Source: G965218495 sp965218495 (lineage in GTDB: Bacteria; Bacteroidota; Rhodothermia; Rhodothermales; Bin80). From it: a stretch of DNA of 64,000 bases. The notes under the pieces are model-generated. The model was not told the DNA's origin, ran no database searches, and was given only the letters and a program-made list of their open reading frames with translations. Position numbers and translations under genes: made by a program. This document shows positions 36,196-43,231 of this stretch, piece after piece; position 1 is the first letter of the stretch; every line of letters starts with the position of its first letter. The DNA is taken from assembly GCA_965218495.1 (NCBI GenBank), contig OZ244626.1, positions 4,464,001 to 4,528,000 of the forward strand. The letters run 5' to 3'.

Positions 36196-36480
36196 TTACG
36201 ACATGGCGTCTATAAGTTCTTTTTCCATTAGGAGCATCTCGCGGTGCATGGCTTGCAGTACGGTGCTTGAAGTGTCCCGCATGGCCAACACTTCCTCGGC
36301 CAAGGCGAGTGCAGAGACCACTGCGGCGACGAGGTCTGGCTGATCCGGGTGCTTGGCCTTAAAGTTCTGCATGCGCATGTCTACGGTATCGGCCACCTCA
36401 CGCATAGAAGTTTCGTCATTCTCATCAACACGGAGCGGGTATTCCTTACCGAGGATCTGGACACGGATAGATTTCTGCAT
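36196..36480 (-). CDS. zapA: Cell division protein ZapA
   Basis: Small FtsZ-ring-associated protein. 94 residues: the N-terminal beta part MQKSIRVQILGKEYPLRVDE and the C-terminal coiled coil after DLVAAVVSALALAEEVLAM match the ZapA family, with the usual basic-hydrophobic opening and the acidic DENDE turn. It follows the coiled-coil gene by one base and the pheT gene in the same direction. Confidence 0.85.
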   Translation of the reverse strand: MQKSIRVQILGKEYPLRVDENDETSMREVADTVDMRMQNFKAKHPDQPDLVAAVVSALALAEEVLAMRDTSSTVLQAMHREMLLMEKELIDAMS

Positions 36481-36481
36481 G

Positions 36482-36799
36482 CTACTCCTCGTCCTCAGCC
36501 AGATAGTTGTCGATGGCCTGGATAAAGCCCTTTACCGTAGTGCGCAGCCGCTCGGGCTCCTCATCGAACGCAAGCACCGCTGCGTCGGGGTCGATCTTGG
36601 GGCCGCCCTCCAACTCCTGGATGCGCTCGGCCAATGCCGCGTTCTCTTTCTTGAGGCGGCGCAGCTCTTTTGAGGCCTGCTTTACCAGGTCCCGCAGATT
36701 GCGAAGCGATTCAGCACTTTGGATCGACGAGAACGATGGCGTACCGTCTTCGTCCGCCTTCGGCGCCATATTTGAGGTGGACTGCTCGGTCTTACTCAT
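36482..36799 (-). CDS. Coiled-coil hypothetical protein between pheT and zapA
   Basis: 105 residues with a central heptad-rich helix (LRNLRDLVKQASKELRRLKK followed by ENAALAERIQELEGG) and an acidic C-terminus (IQAIDNYLAEDEE). No named family recognised. Its position, 49 bases after pheT and one base before zapA, suggests it is cotranslated with ZapA; a ZapB-like partner role is only a guess from size and shape. Confidence 0.7.
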   Translation of the reverse strand: MSKTEQSTSNMAPKADEDGTPSFSSIQSAESLRNLRDLVKQASKELRRLKKENAALAERIQELEGGPKIDPDAAVLAFDEEPERLRTTVKGFIQAIDNYLAEDEE

Positions 36800-36848
36800 T
36801 TCCCACGGGTTCGAACGGGAGAAATCTAACGCTTTGCCGCATCATATT

Positions 36849-39326
36849 CTACGCGTCGGGCGACGCCGCTGGTCCACGCAATTGTACGCCGTGTTCGTCG
36901 TTCAGCGCCTGCACGATAGCACGGACGGCCCTTTCTACCTCATCGTCACGCAGGGTGCGCTGCGCGCCAAAGCGAAGCGAGAAGGCGATGCTTTGCTTGG
37001 CGTTGCCAACCTCCTTATCCGCGTACAAATCAAACACGGTTACGTCCCGCAAGAGCGGCTGCCCGGCCACTTCGATGATTGCAACCATCTGTCTCGCAGG
37101 CACCGCGCGATCCACCGTCAAGGAAATGTCGCGCGTGACGACTGGGTACCGGCTAATCGGTCGGTAGTGCCGTGCGACATGATTCCTGGCATGAAGCACC
37201 AGTCGCGTCCAATTGAATTCGGAAAAGAACACTGGGGCCTTTATGTCACGAGCGATGCTGACCGCATCCGCCAAACGCCCCATCCGACCTATCTCAGTGC
37301 CGTCGGAAAAAATGGTGACATGGTACTGCGTCAGTGCGGTGGGCTCGTAGGACGACTCCGTTGTGACATTCGGGACGCGCAACACTTCCAAGAGTGTTTC
37401 GACATCGCCCTTCAGGTCAAAGAAGTCGGCTACTCGCGTTGTTTCTCCCCACTCTGCAGGGCCGAGCGGGCCGCTCATAGCCAGGATCAGCGCGTCGTAT
37501 TCGGAAAACCCGGGTATGAAGGAAACTTGTTCATGAACGCGATGAAAGACATGCCCAAATTCGTAGAAGCGCAAGACCTCCTGACCATGATTCTGGTTGT
37601 GTTGCATAACTCGCAGAACCCCGGGCACAAGACTGGGTCTAAGCGTTGTCATCGACTGAGACACGGCATTGAGCGTCTCAACTACGGGGCCTCGTGCTGC
37701 CAGGACGGGTTTGCAAAACTGCTCCGCTTCGGCCTTGGAGAGCAGGCTGTTGGTGTAGATCTCCCTGTAACCTCGACCGCCAAGCAGGCCGTATACCTCG
37801 GTGCGCAGAAGCTCTTCCGGACGCGCGTGCGGGGCTGAGCCGGGAAGCTGTGTACCGTGAAGCAACGGGATATTGTTAAGCCCATGGATGCGCGCAACCT
37901 CTTCGATGAGGTCGATTTCCTGCGACACATCCGGGCGGTGGGACGGTACGCGGCACTGCCAGGTGTCTGGTCCAGCTTCGGAGACCTCAAAGCTGAGCGC
38001 GGTAAGGATCCTTTCCACTTCCGGCGCCGCAACCTCGGTCCCAAGAATCCTGGCTATGCGGGCATGGCGCAGGGCGATGGTCGGCATAATGAGTGGATTC
38101 GGGTGGGCATCGACTCTGTCTTCCACCACAGTGCCGCCTGCCAGGTCGGCAATCAGCGCGGCCGCGCGAGCGGCTGCCCAAGCCTGCCCGTTCGAATCAA
38201 CGCCACGCTCAAACCGATACGAGGCATCGGTGCCCAAGCCGAGCGCACGTGCCGACCGACGCGTGGCCGAGGGGTCAAAGTACGCGCTCTCTATCAGTAC
38301 ATTTACCGTACTGCTTTCGACCTCAGAGTTTTCGCTCCCCATGATACCGCCTACGGCTATGGGGCGCTGCTGATCGCAGATGAGTACCGTACCGGGGGGT
38401 AGTGCACGCGTCTTGCCATCGAGCGTAGTGATTGATTCACCTGCTGTGGACGCGCGCACAACGATGGAGCTGCCCGCAATATCGTCATAGTCGAATGCGT
38501 GCAGTGGCTGCCCACATTCGTGCATGACGAAGTTGGTGATATCCACCACGTTGTTTATGGGGCGTAGCCCAATGGCGCGCATGCGTCGCAGGAGCCAGAG
38601 TGGAGAGTCTCCAATCGTCACGCCGCGTACCAGCATCGCTACATAGCGCCGACATTTGTGTGGACATTCGATGGTAACGGAGACGTGGCGCGCAGCTTCT
38701 CCACCCACCTTGGACACACTTAATTCGGGCCGCTGGAGCGGTAGGTCGAAGAGTGCACTAATGTCCCGCGCAACGCCCATGTGGCAGGCAGCATCCGGGC
38801 GATTGGGCGTAATGGCAATGTCCAAGACTGTGTCCTGTGCCGAAACACCTATACGGGTGAGGTACGTGCGAAAGGATTCACCCGGGGCTGCGTCCTGATT
38901 GAGAACCATGATTCCGCTGTGATCTTCGGAAACCCCAAGTTCATCCTCTGCGCAGATCATGCCCATCGATATCTCGCCCCGCATCTTCGACCTTTTTACC
39001 TTCAGTGGCTTTGCCTTGCCCGGCAGCTGCAGCGTGGTCCCAATGGTCGCCACGGCGACCCTTTGGCCGGCAGCCACGTTCGGCGCGCCGCAGATGATCT
39101 GAATCGGTGACTCGCGGCCTACGTTGAGTTGGCATAGCGTGAGGCGGTCGGCATTGGGGTGGCGCGATACTTCAAGGACACGGCCTACAACGATGCCCTC
39201 CGTGGCGATGCCCCCGGTGTTTTCCTCTTCCACCTCCAACCCGCACATCGTCAACGAACGAGCGAGGTCGCGCGGTGCCAGCGGATAGTCGACGTAGTTA
39301 CTAAGCCAGTCGCACGAGATCTTCAT
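36849..39326 (-). CDS. pheT: Phenylalanyl-tRNA synthetase beta subunit
   Basis: 825-residue beta chain of the alpha2beta2 enzyme. The order of domains is complete: N-terminal MKISCDWLSNYVDYPLAPRD, a tRNA-binding OB fold (VVGRVLEVSRHPNADRLTLC), the B3/B4 editing domain (RYVAMLVRGV, NNVVDITNFVMHECGQPLHA), B5 (DLIEEVARIHGLNNIP), the synthetase-like core, and a C-terminal anticodon-binding FDX-ACB domain (YPVVTRDISLTVD, AFSLRFGAQRTLRDDEVE). The 23-base gap to pheS and shared direction indicate one transcript. Confidence 0.95.
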   Translation of the reverse strand: MKISCDWLSNYVDYPLAPRDLARSLTMCGLEVEEENTGGIATEGIVVGRVLEVSRHPNADRLTLCQLNVGRESPIQIICGAPNVAAGQRVAVATIGTTLQLPGKAKPLKVKRSKMRGEISMGMICAEDELGVSEDHSGIMVLNQDAAPGESFRTYLTRIGVSAQDTVLDIAITPNRPDAACHMGVARDISALFDLPLQRPELSVSKVGGEAARHVSVTIECPHKCRRYVAMLVRGVTIGDSPLWLLRRMRAIGLRPINNVVDITNFVMHECGQPLHAFDYDDIAGSSIVVRASTAGESITTLDGKTRALPPGTVLICDQQRPIAVGGIMGSENSEVESSTVNVLIESAYFDPSATRRSARALGLGTDASYRFERGVDSNGQAWAAARAAALIADLAGGTVVEDRVDAHPNPLIMPTIALRHARIARILGTEVAAPEVERILTALSFEVSEAGPDTWQCRVPSHRPDVSQEIDLIEEVARIHGLNNIPLLHGTQLPGSAPHARPEELLRTEVYGLLGGRGYREIYTNSLLSKAEAEQFCKPVLAARGPVVETLNAVSQSMTTLRPSLVPGVLRVMQHNQNHGQEVLRFYEFGHVFHRVHEQVSFIPGFSEYDALILAMSGPLGPAEWGETTRVADFFDLKGDVETLLEVLRVPNVTTESSYEPTALTQYHVTIFSDGTEIGRMGRLADAVSIARDIKAPVFFSEFNWTRLVLHARNHVARHYRPISRYPVVTRDISLTVDRAVPARQMVAIIEVAGQPLLRDVTVFDLYADKEVGNAKQSIAFSLRFGAQRTLRDDEVERAVRAIVQALNDEHGVQLRGPAASPDA

Positions 39327-39349
39327 ACGTCATGTACGCGTAGAGTCCA

Positions 39350-40384
39350 TCAAAACTGTGACAGGAAGCGGATATCATTTTCGTACAGGATGCGGATGTC
39401 CTCAATGCCGTATAGCAGCATTGCCGGGCGTTCCACGCCCATTCCGAAGGCGTAGCCGGTATACCGCTCCGAGTCGATGCCCACGGCTTCCAGCACATTT
39501 GGGTGAACCATTCCCGAGCCCAAAATCTCCATCCAGCGCCCACCCCCGGGAAGTTCCCACCAAACATCCAATTCGGCGCTGGGCTCGGTGAACGGGAAGA
39601 AGCTGGGGCGAAAGCGCACCTTTACATCAGCACCAAAGAAGGCACGCGCGAACGTGTGAAGGACATGTTTTAGGTCTGCCATCGTAATGCCTTCGTCCAC
39701 CACCAGTCCTTCCACCTGGTGGAAGAGGCAGTACGACTTGTAGGTGATGGTTTCGTTGCGGTAGACACGGCCCGGAGCGATCAGCCGGAACGGCGGCTTA
39801 CCCGCGACCATGGCGCGGATCTGTACAGGTGAAGTGTGCGTGCGCAGCATCACGCCGCCTTCGCCACCCTCGGACGCCTGCAAAAAGAGCGTGTCCTGCA
39901 TGTCGCGTGCCGGGTGATCTACCGCGAAGTTCAGTGCGGTGAAGTTGTGCCAGTCATCTTCAATTTCCGGCCCTTCCGAGATGCTGAATCCTATACGCTC
40001 GAAGATGTCAGTAATGGAGCGCAGTGCGTGCGTAAGCGGATGAATGGACCCGGCCACGCGCTGGCGCCGGCCGGGAAGCGTCAGGTCAATCCGCTGCTCC
40101 CCGGGCGACTGATTGGATCGGACTGCCGTGCGTGCGGTAGTCAAGCGCTCCTGGGCACGCTGGCGCAGGCCATTCAGCGCTATGCCGGCAGAGCGCCGGG
40201 CGTTGCGCGGGAGCTCAGGAATCCGCTTGAAAAGATGCGTGATGAGCCCGTTTCGCTGTCCCAGATAGCGGATCCGAAAGGCTTCTGCCTCCGCCGCGGT
40301 ACCCAAGCTGGCGCGCTCGATGTCCTCGCGAAGCAATTCGGCTTCGTCAAGTAACGCCTGTGCAATCGCCCGTTCTTCCATCAC
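39350..40384 (-). CDS. pheS: Phenylalanyl-tRNA synthetase alpha subunit
   Basis: 344-residue catalytic chain. Signatures are IEDDWHNFTALNFAVDHPAR, MLRTHTSPVQIRAM, the motif 2 loop PGRVYRNETITYKSYCLFHQ, VEGLVVDEGITMADLK, and motif 3 in GYAFGMGVERPAML. The N-terminal coiled coil (residues 1-85) contacts tRNA. It is followed by pheT and preceded by rplT, with an intrinsic terminator in the intervening gap. Confidence 0.95.
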   Translation of the reverse strand: MMEERAIAQALLDEAELLREDIERASLGTAAEAEAFRIRYLGQRNGLITHLFKRIPELPRNARRSAGIALNGLRQRAQERLTTARTAVRSNQSPGEQRIDLTLPGRRQRVAGSIHPLTHALRSITDIFERIGFSISEGPEIEDDWHNFTALNFAVDHPARDMQDTLFLQASEGGEGGVMLRTHTSPVQIRAMVAGKPPFRLIAPGRVYRNETITYKSYCLFHQVEGLVVDEGITMADLKHVLHTFARAFFGADVKVRFRPSFFPFTEPSAELDVWWELPGGGRWMEILGSGMVHPNVLEAVGIDSERYTGYAFGMGVERPAMLLYGIEDIRILYENDIRFLSQF

Positions 40385-40392
40385 ACCAGCGC

Positions 40393-40430
40393 AAAAAAAT
40401 CCCGCCAGGCCTGCTGAGCAGGGGCGGGAA
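40393..40430 (-). terminator. Intrinsic terminator between rplT and pheS
   Basis: On the minus strand CCCGCC (40428-40423) pairs with GGCGGG (40406-40401) around an inner CCTGCT/AGCAGG stem, followed by ATTTTTTT (40400-40393). It lies after rplT and 9 bases before the pheS start, so it either ends the infC-rpmI-rplT transcript or acts as an attenuator of pheST. No Phe-rich leader peptide was seen. Confidence 0.75.
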
Positions 40431-40509
40431 TGTGGCCGAATGAGTCCGGCGCAGCATTGAGGCCCCTATAGAAAAAAGGCAGTACTTACGGATTGCAATC
40501 TCGAAATCA

Positions 40510-40863
40510 TCACGCCTCTGTCTTGGATGCCTGCACGACGCGGGTAAAAGCCAGCGGATCATGCATCGCGAGGTCTGCCAAGACCTTGCGGTCAAGCTCA
40601 ATCCCGGATTTGCGCAGCGCACCCATCAGGCGCGAATAGGTAGTTCCATTGAGGCGGGCCGCTGCGTTGATACGGACGATCCAGAGGCGCCGAAACTGCT
40701 GCTTACGCTTGCGCCGATCGCGATACGCGTATTGTAATCCCTTCTCGACCGCATGCTTGGCGACGGTGTAAATCTTGCTGCGGCCGCCCCAATAACCTTT
40801 GGCCATGTTGAGGACGCGTTTGCGCCGGCGGCGCGAGGCGGCCGTGTTTCGTGCACGTGGCAT
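40510..40863 (-). CDS. rplT: 50S ribosomal protein L20
   Basis: 117 residues with the basic N-terminal tail MPRARNTAASRRRRKRVLNM and the conserved AKGYWGGRSKIYTVAKHAVE, YAYRDRRKRKQQFRRLWIVR and INAAARLNGTTYSRLMG blocks. Binds 23S rRNA early in assembly. In the infC-rpmI-rplT order usual in bacteria; L20 commonly represses this operon by binding its mRNA. Confidence 0.97.
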   Translation of the reverse strand: MPRARNTAASRRRRKRVLNMAKGYWGGRSKIYTVAKHAVEKGLQYAYRDRRKRKQQFRRLWIVRINAAARLNGTTYSRLMGALRKSGIELDRKVLADLAMHDPLAFTRVVQASKTEA

Positions 40864-40878
40864 GGTTCTGTCAGTGTG

Positions 40879-41073
40879 TTAGGCGCCGAGAAGCCGCTTG
40901 ATCCTTGCCTGGTCACGCAGGTCAACGAGTGTCTTCTTGCCGAGAGCCCGCTTGCGCTTGCTGCTCTTCTTGGTCAAGATATGACTCTTGTAGGCCTTCG
41001 CACGCTTGAGGCGACCCGAAGCGGTCTGCTGAAATCGCTTTTTGGCACCACTGTTAGTCTTCATCTTGGGCAT
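40879..41073 (-). CDS. rpmI: 50S ribosomal protein L35
   Basis: 64 residues. The start at 41073 gives MPKMKTNSGAKKRFQQTASG, the family N-terminus; the frame is open 27 codons further upstream but not conserved. The C-terminal HILTKKSSKRKRALGK is also typical. It sits 15 bases before rplT and 109 bases after infC. Confidence 0.95.
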   Translation of the reverse strand: MPKMKTNSGAKKRFQQTASGRLKRAKAYKSHILTKKSSKRKRALGKKTLVDLRDQARIKRLLGA

Positions 41074-41182
41074 GGGCCTACTCCGATGCTGATTCAGCCC
41101 GCTATAACCCAAGCCCCATCCTTGCGTTCCCGTCAATTGCAGGTCTGGGGCCAAAGCGCGAAAAGCACGCGATCTTGACGAC

Positions 41183-41701
41183 CTACTTCGACTTGTGGGG
41201 TGCCAGGATGGTGGTCATGCGACGCCCTTCCATGCGGGCGGCTTGGTCAACCTTGGCTACATCCTCCAAGGCCGCTACCAAGCGCACTAGGACTTTCATC
41301 CCCTGGTCCTTGTAGATGATGTCGCGTCCGCGAAACTGTACGTAGGCGCGCACCTTGTTGCCCTCGGTAAGAAACTCGCGGGCGTGCTTCGCCTTGAATT
41401 CGAAGTCGTGTGTGTCTGTTCGTGGCCGGAAGCGCACCTCCTTCAATTGCGCCCCCTGCTGCCGCTTTCTCGACTCCTTATCCCTCTTTTTCTGTTCGTA
41501 GCGGTACTTGCCAAAGTCCATGATCTTGCACACGGGCGGATCGGCGTTCGGCGCGATCTCTACCAGGTCCAGATTCTGGTTACGGGCCATGTCAAGCGCG
41601 TCTTCAATCCAATAGATGCCGTGCTGGCCCTTGGGATCAACCACTCTCACCCGTTCGGCACGGATATCATTGTTGACCCGCGTTCTTACTTGTCTTGCGA
41701 T
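41183..41701 (-). CDS. infC: Translation initiation factor IF-3 (probable AUC start)
   Basis: Prevents 30S-50S joining and checks the initiator codon. The conserved N-terminus RTRVNNDIRAERVRVVDP is encoded in frame, but no ATG, GTG or TTG occurs between the upstream in-frame TGA (41740-41738) and GTG 41650, which would cut off RTRVNNDIRAER. The best start is ATC at 41701 (IARQVRTRVNND), a few bases after the Shine-Dalgarno-like AGGAGAG. Non-AUG starts (AUU, AUC, AUA) are a known hallmark of infC and allow IF-3 to repress itself. With this start the protein has 172 residues. QNLDLVEIAPNADPPVCKIM and the C-terminal RNA-binding domain are canonical. Confidence 0.93.
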   Translation of the reverse strand: MARQVRTRVNNDIRAERVRVVDPKGQHGIYWIEDALDMARNQNLDLVEIAPNADPPVCKIMDFGKYRYEQKKRDKESRKRQQGAQLKEVRFRPRTDTHDFEFKAKHAREFLTEGNKVRAYVQFRGRDIIYKDQGMKVLVRLVAALEDVAKVDQAARMEGRRMTTILAPHKSK

Positions 41702-41792
41702 AACGTCTCTCCTGGTTAGTTTAGCAGCGCGAGGATTTCACCCGCGACGATCTTCGGTAAATCAGTTTTTGCAGCAACTTACACGCTTGCCG

Positions 41793-41866
41793 TGGGTCCT
41801 AATGGATTCGAACCATCGACCTCTACGATGTCAACGTAGCGCTCTAACCAACTGAGCTAAGGACCC
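41793..41866 (-). tRNA. tRNA-Val (anticodon GAC)
   Basis: Complete 74-nt cloverleaf: acceptor GGGTCCT/AGGACCC with discriminator A, D arm AGCTCAGTTGGTTAGAGC, anticodon stem CTACG/CGTAG around TTGACAT (anticodon GAC), and T arm with GGTTCGAATCC. The 3' CCA is not encoded. It lies about 90 bases upstream of infC on the same strand. Confidence 0.96.
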
Positions 41867-41908
41867 TTGCGCCATAAGAATACGACTCACAACCTGAAAA
41901 GACGTATG

Positions 41909-42538
41909 CTAAAGCCGCAAAGCCACATGAACGACCGGCATTTGGCTCTGGCCCGTCAACCTGAGTGAAACCTCGGTTAAGGTACTATGGTACCGGCGGG
42001 CGCTGCGCAGAGCGCTGAGTGCAGCTAAAACTCTGTTGGCCGCTAGCGTGGCAATGAAGACGGTTCTACGCTGGGCCCACGTGTCGGCTGCGCTACGCAG
42101 GTTGCGATAGGTCAGCATGTCTGCTTCAGAGCGCCAGTGCCAATGGAATGCTGGATCTTTTACGTATCCGACCTGATCCCATCGCCGCTGGCGTAGGTGG
42201 TCTTCACGGTACGCGTCCGACGACGCGTACGTGCCAAGCGTTACCAGGAAACGGCGGTCTTTGCCGTCCAGTTGTGCACCTGCATGGGCAATAGCATAAG
42301 TGCGATAGCTCTGCATCGTCTGTTGACGCTGCCACTGGCTGCTTACCACACCGAGCCACAAGCTGGCTTCGGCCAGAGCCAGGTAGCTCGCAGTGCCGCG
42401 CCAGCTACCCTCGTTGAGATACCGATGCCCCAAGCCCGGCAGCAACATACTGAGCGCCGCGGCCTTGCTCGGCGACGACTGGCCAGATGCAGGCAGCGCA
42501 AAGCAGATGAGGACAAAAACTGCTACGTTCCTTTTCAC
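41909..42538 (-). CDS. DUF5683-like membrane-associated protein
   Basis: 209 residues with a signal peptide (VAVFVLICFALPASGQ) and the motif SPSKAAALSMLLPGLGHRYL followed by NEGSWRG, resembling the DUF5683 proteins frequent in Bacteroidota (AxxxSxxxPGxGQxYN). A hydrophobic segment (YLALAEASLWLGVV) follows, then mostly helical charged sequence. Function unknown. It diverges from nfi, whose start is 30 bases away. Confidence 0.65.
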   Translation of the reverse strand: MKRNVAVFVLICFALPASGQSSPSKAAALSMLLPGLGHRYLNEGSWRGTASYLALAEASLWLGVVSSQWQRQQTMQSYRTYAIAHAGAQLDGKDRRFLVTLGTYASSDAYREDHLRQRRWDQVGYVKDPAFHWHWRSEADMLTYRNLRSAADTWAQRRTVFIATLAANRVLAALSALRSARRYHSTLTEVSLRLTGQSQMPVVHVALRL

Positions 42539-42568
42539 AATGTCATCTACGCATCAGCCGGGAATAAG

Positions 42569-43231
42569 ATGCCGCTTGTTCATGCATGGAACCTGTCGCC
42601 CAAAGAAGCGGTGGCGCTGCAGAAAGCGCTGGCTTCTTCTGTACGGGAAGTACCGCTGAACTATCCGGTTCGCACGGTTGCAGGTGTGGATGTCAGCATC
42701 AAGAATGGCTTGGCCCACGCCGCGGTGGTGGTGCTGGAGGCACCCGAATATATTGTGGTGGACCAAGCCACCGACCGTGGCCGGGTGGAGTATCCGTACG
42801 TGCCGGGTCTGTTGGCGTTTCGGGAGATTCCACCCATCCTTCGTGCGCTTAACAGGCTCAGCACACCGTTTGAAGTTCTCATGACGGATGGCCATGGCCG
42901 CGTGCATCCGCGCCGATTTGGGTTGGCTTGCCACCTCGGGGTGCTGTTGGATATGCCAGCCGTGGGTGTGGCCAAACGGCCGTATGTAGGTGTCCACGGC
43001 GTGTTGCCACTGGAGAAGGGTGCCACTGCGCCGCTCACAGACGCCATGACTGAGGAAGTGCTCGGCATGGCCGTGCGCACGCGGCGTTGCGTAAAGCCGG
43101 TCTATGCGAGCGTTGGCCATAGGGTAATGCTTTCCGACGCCGTGGGACTGACCATAGACAGCGCACTGCATTTCCGACTCCCGGAGCCCACTCGGCAGGC
43201 ACACCTCTTAAGCCGGCGCACGTTTCGCTAG
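42569..43231 (+). CDS. nfi: Endonuclease V
   Basis: DNA/RNA repair nuclease that nicks near deaminated bases such as inosine. 220 residues from the start at 42569 (MPLVHAWNLSPKEAVALQ); the frame is open far upstream but antisense to the neighbouring gene. Motifs are TVAGVDVSIKNG (catalytic Asp), YVPGLLAFREIPPIL (Glu), LMTDGHGRVHPRRFGLACHL (Asp), and PAVGVAKRPYVG. The 3' end overlaps the convergent TonB-receptor gene by 4 bases. Confidence 0.92.
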   Translation: MPLVHAWNLSPKEAVALQKALASSVREVPLNYPVRTVAGVDVSIKNGLAHAAVVVLEAPEYIVVDQATDRGRVEYPYVPGLLAFREIPPILRALNRLSTPFEVLMTDGHGRVHPRRFGLACHLGVLLDMPAVGVAKRPYVGVHGVLPLEKGATAPLTDAMTEEVLGMAVRTRRCVKPVYASVGHRVMLSDAVGLTIDSALHFRLPEPTRQAHLLSRRTFR

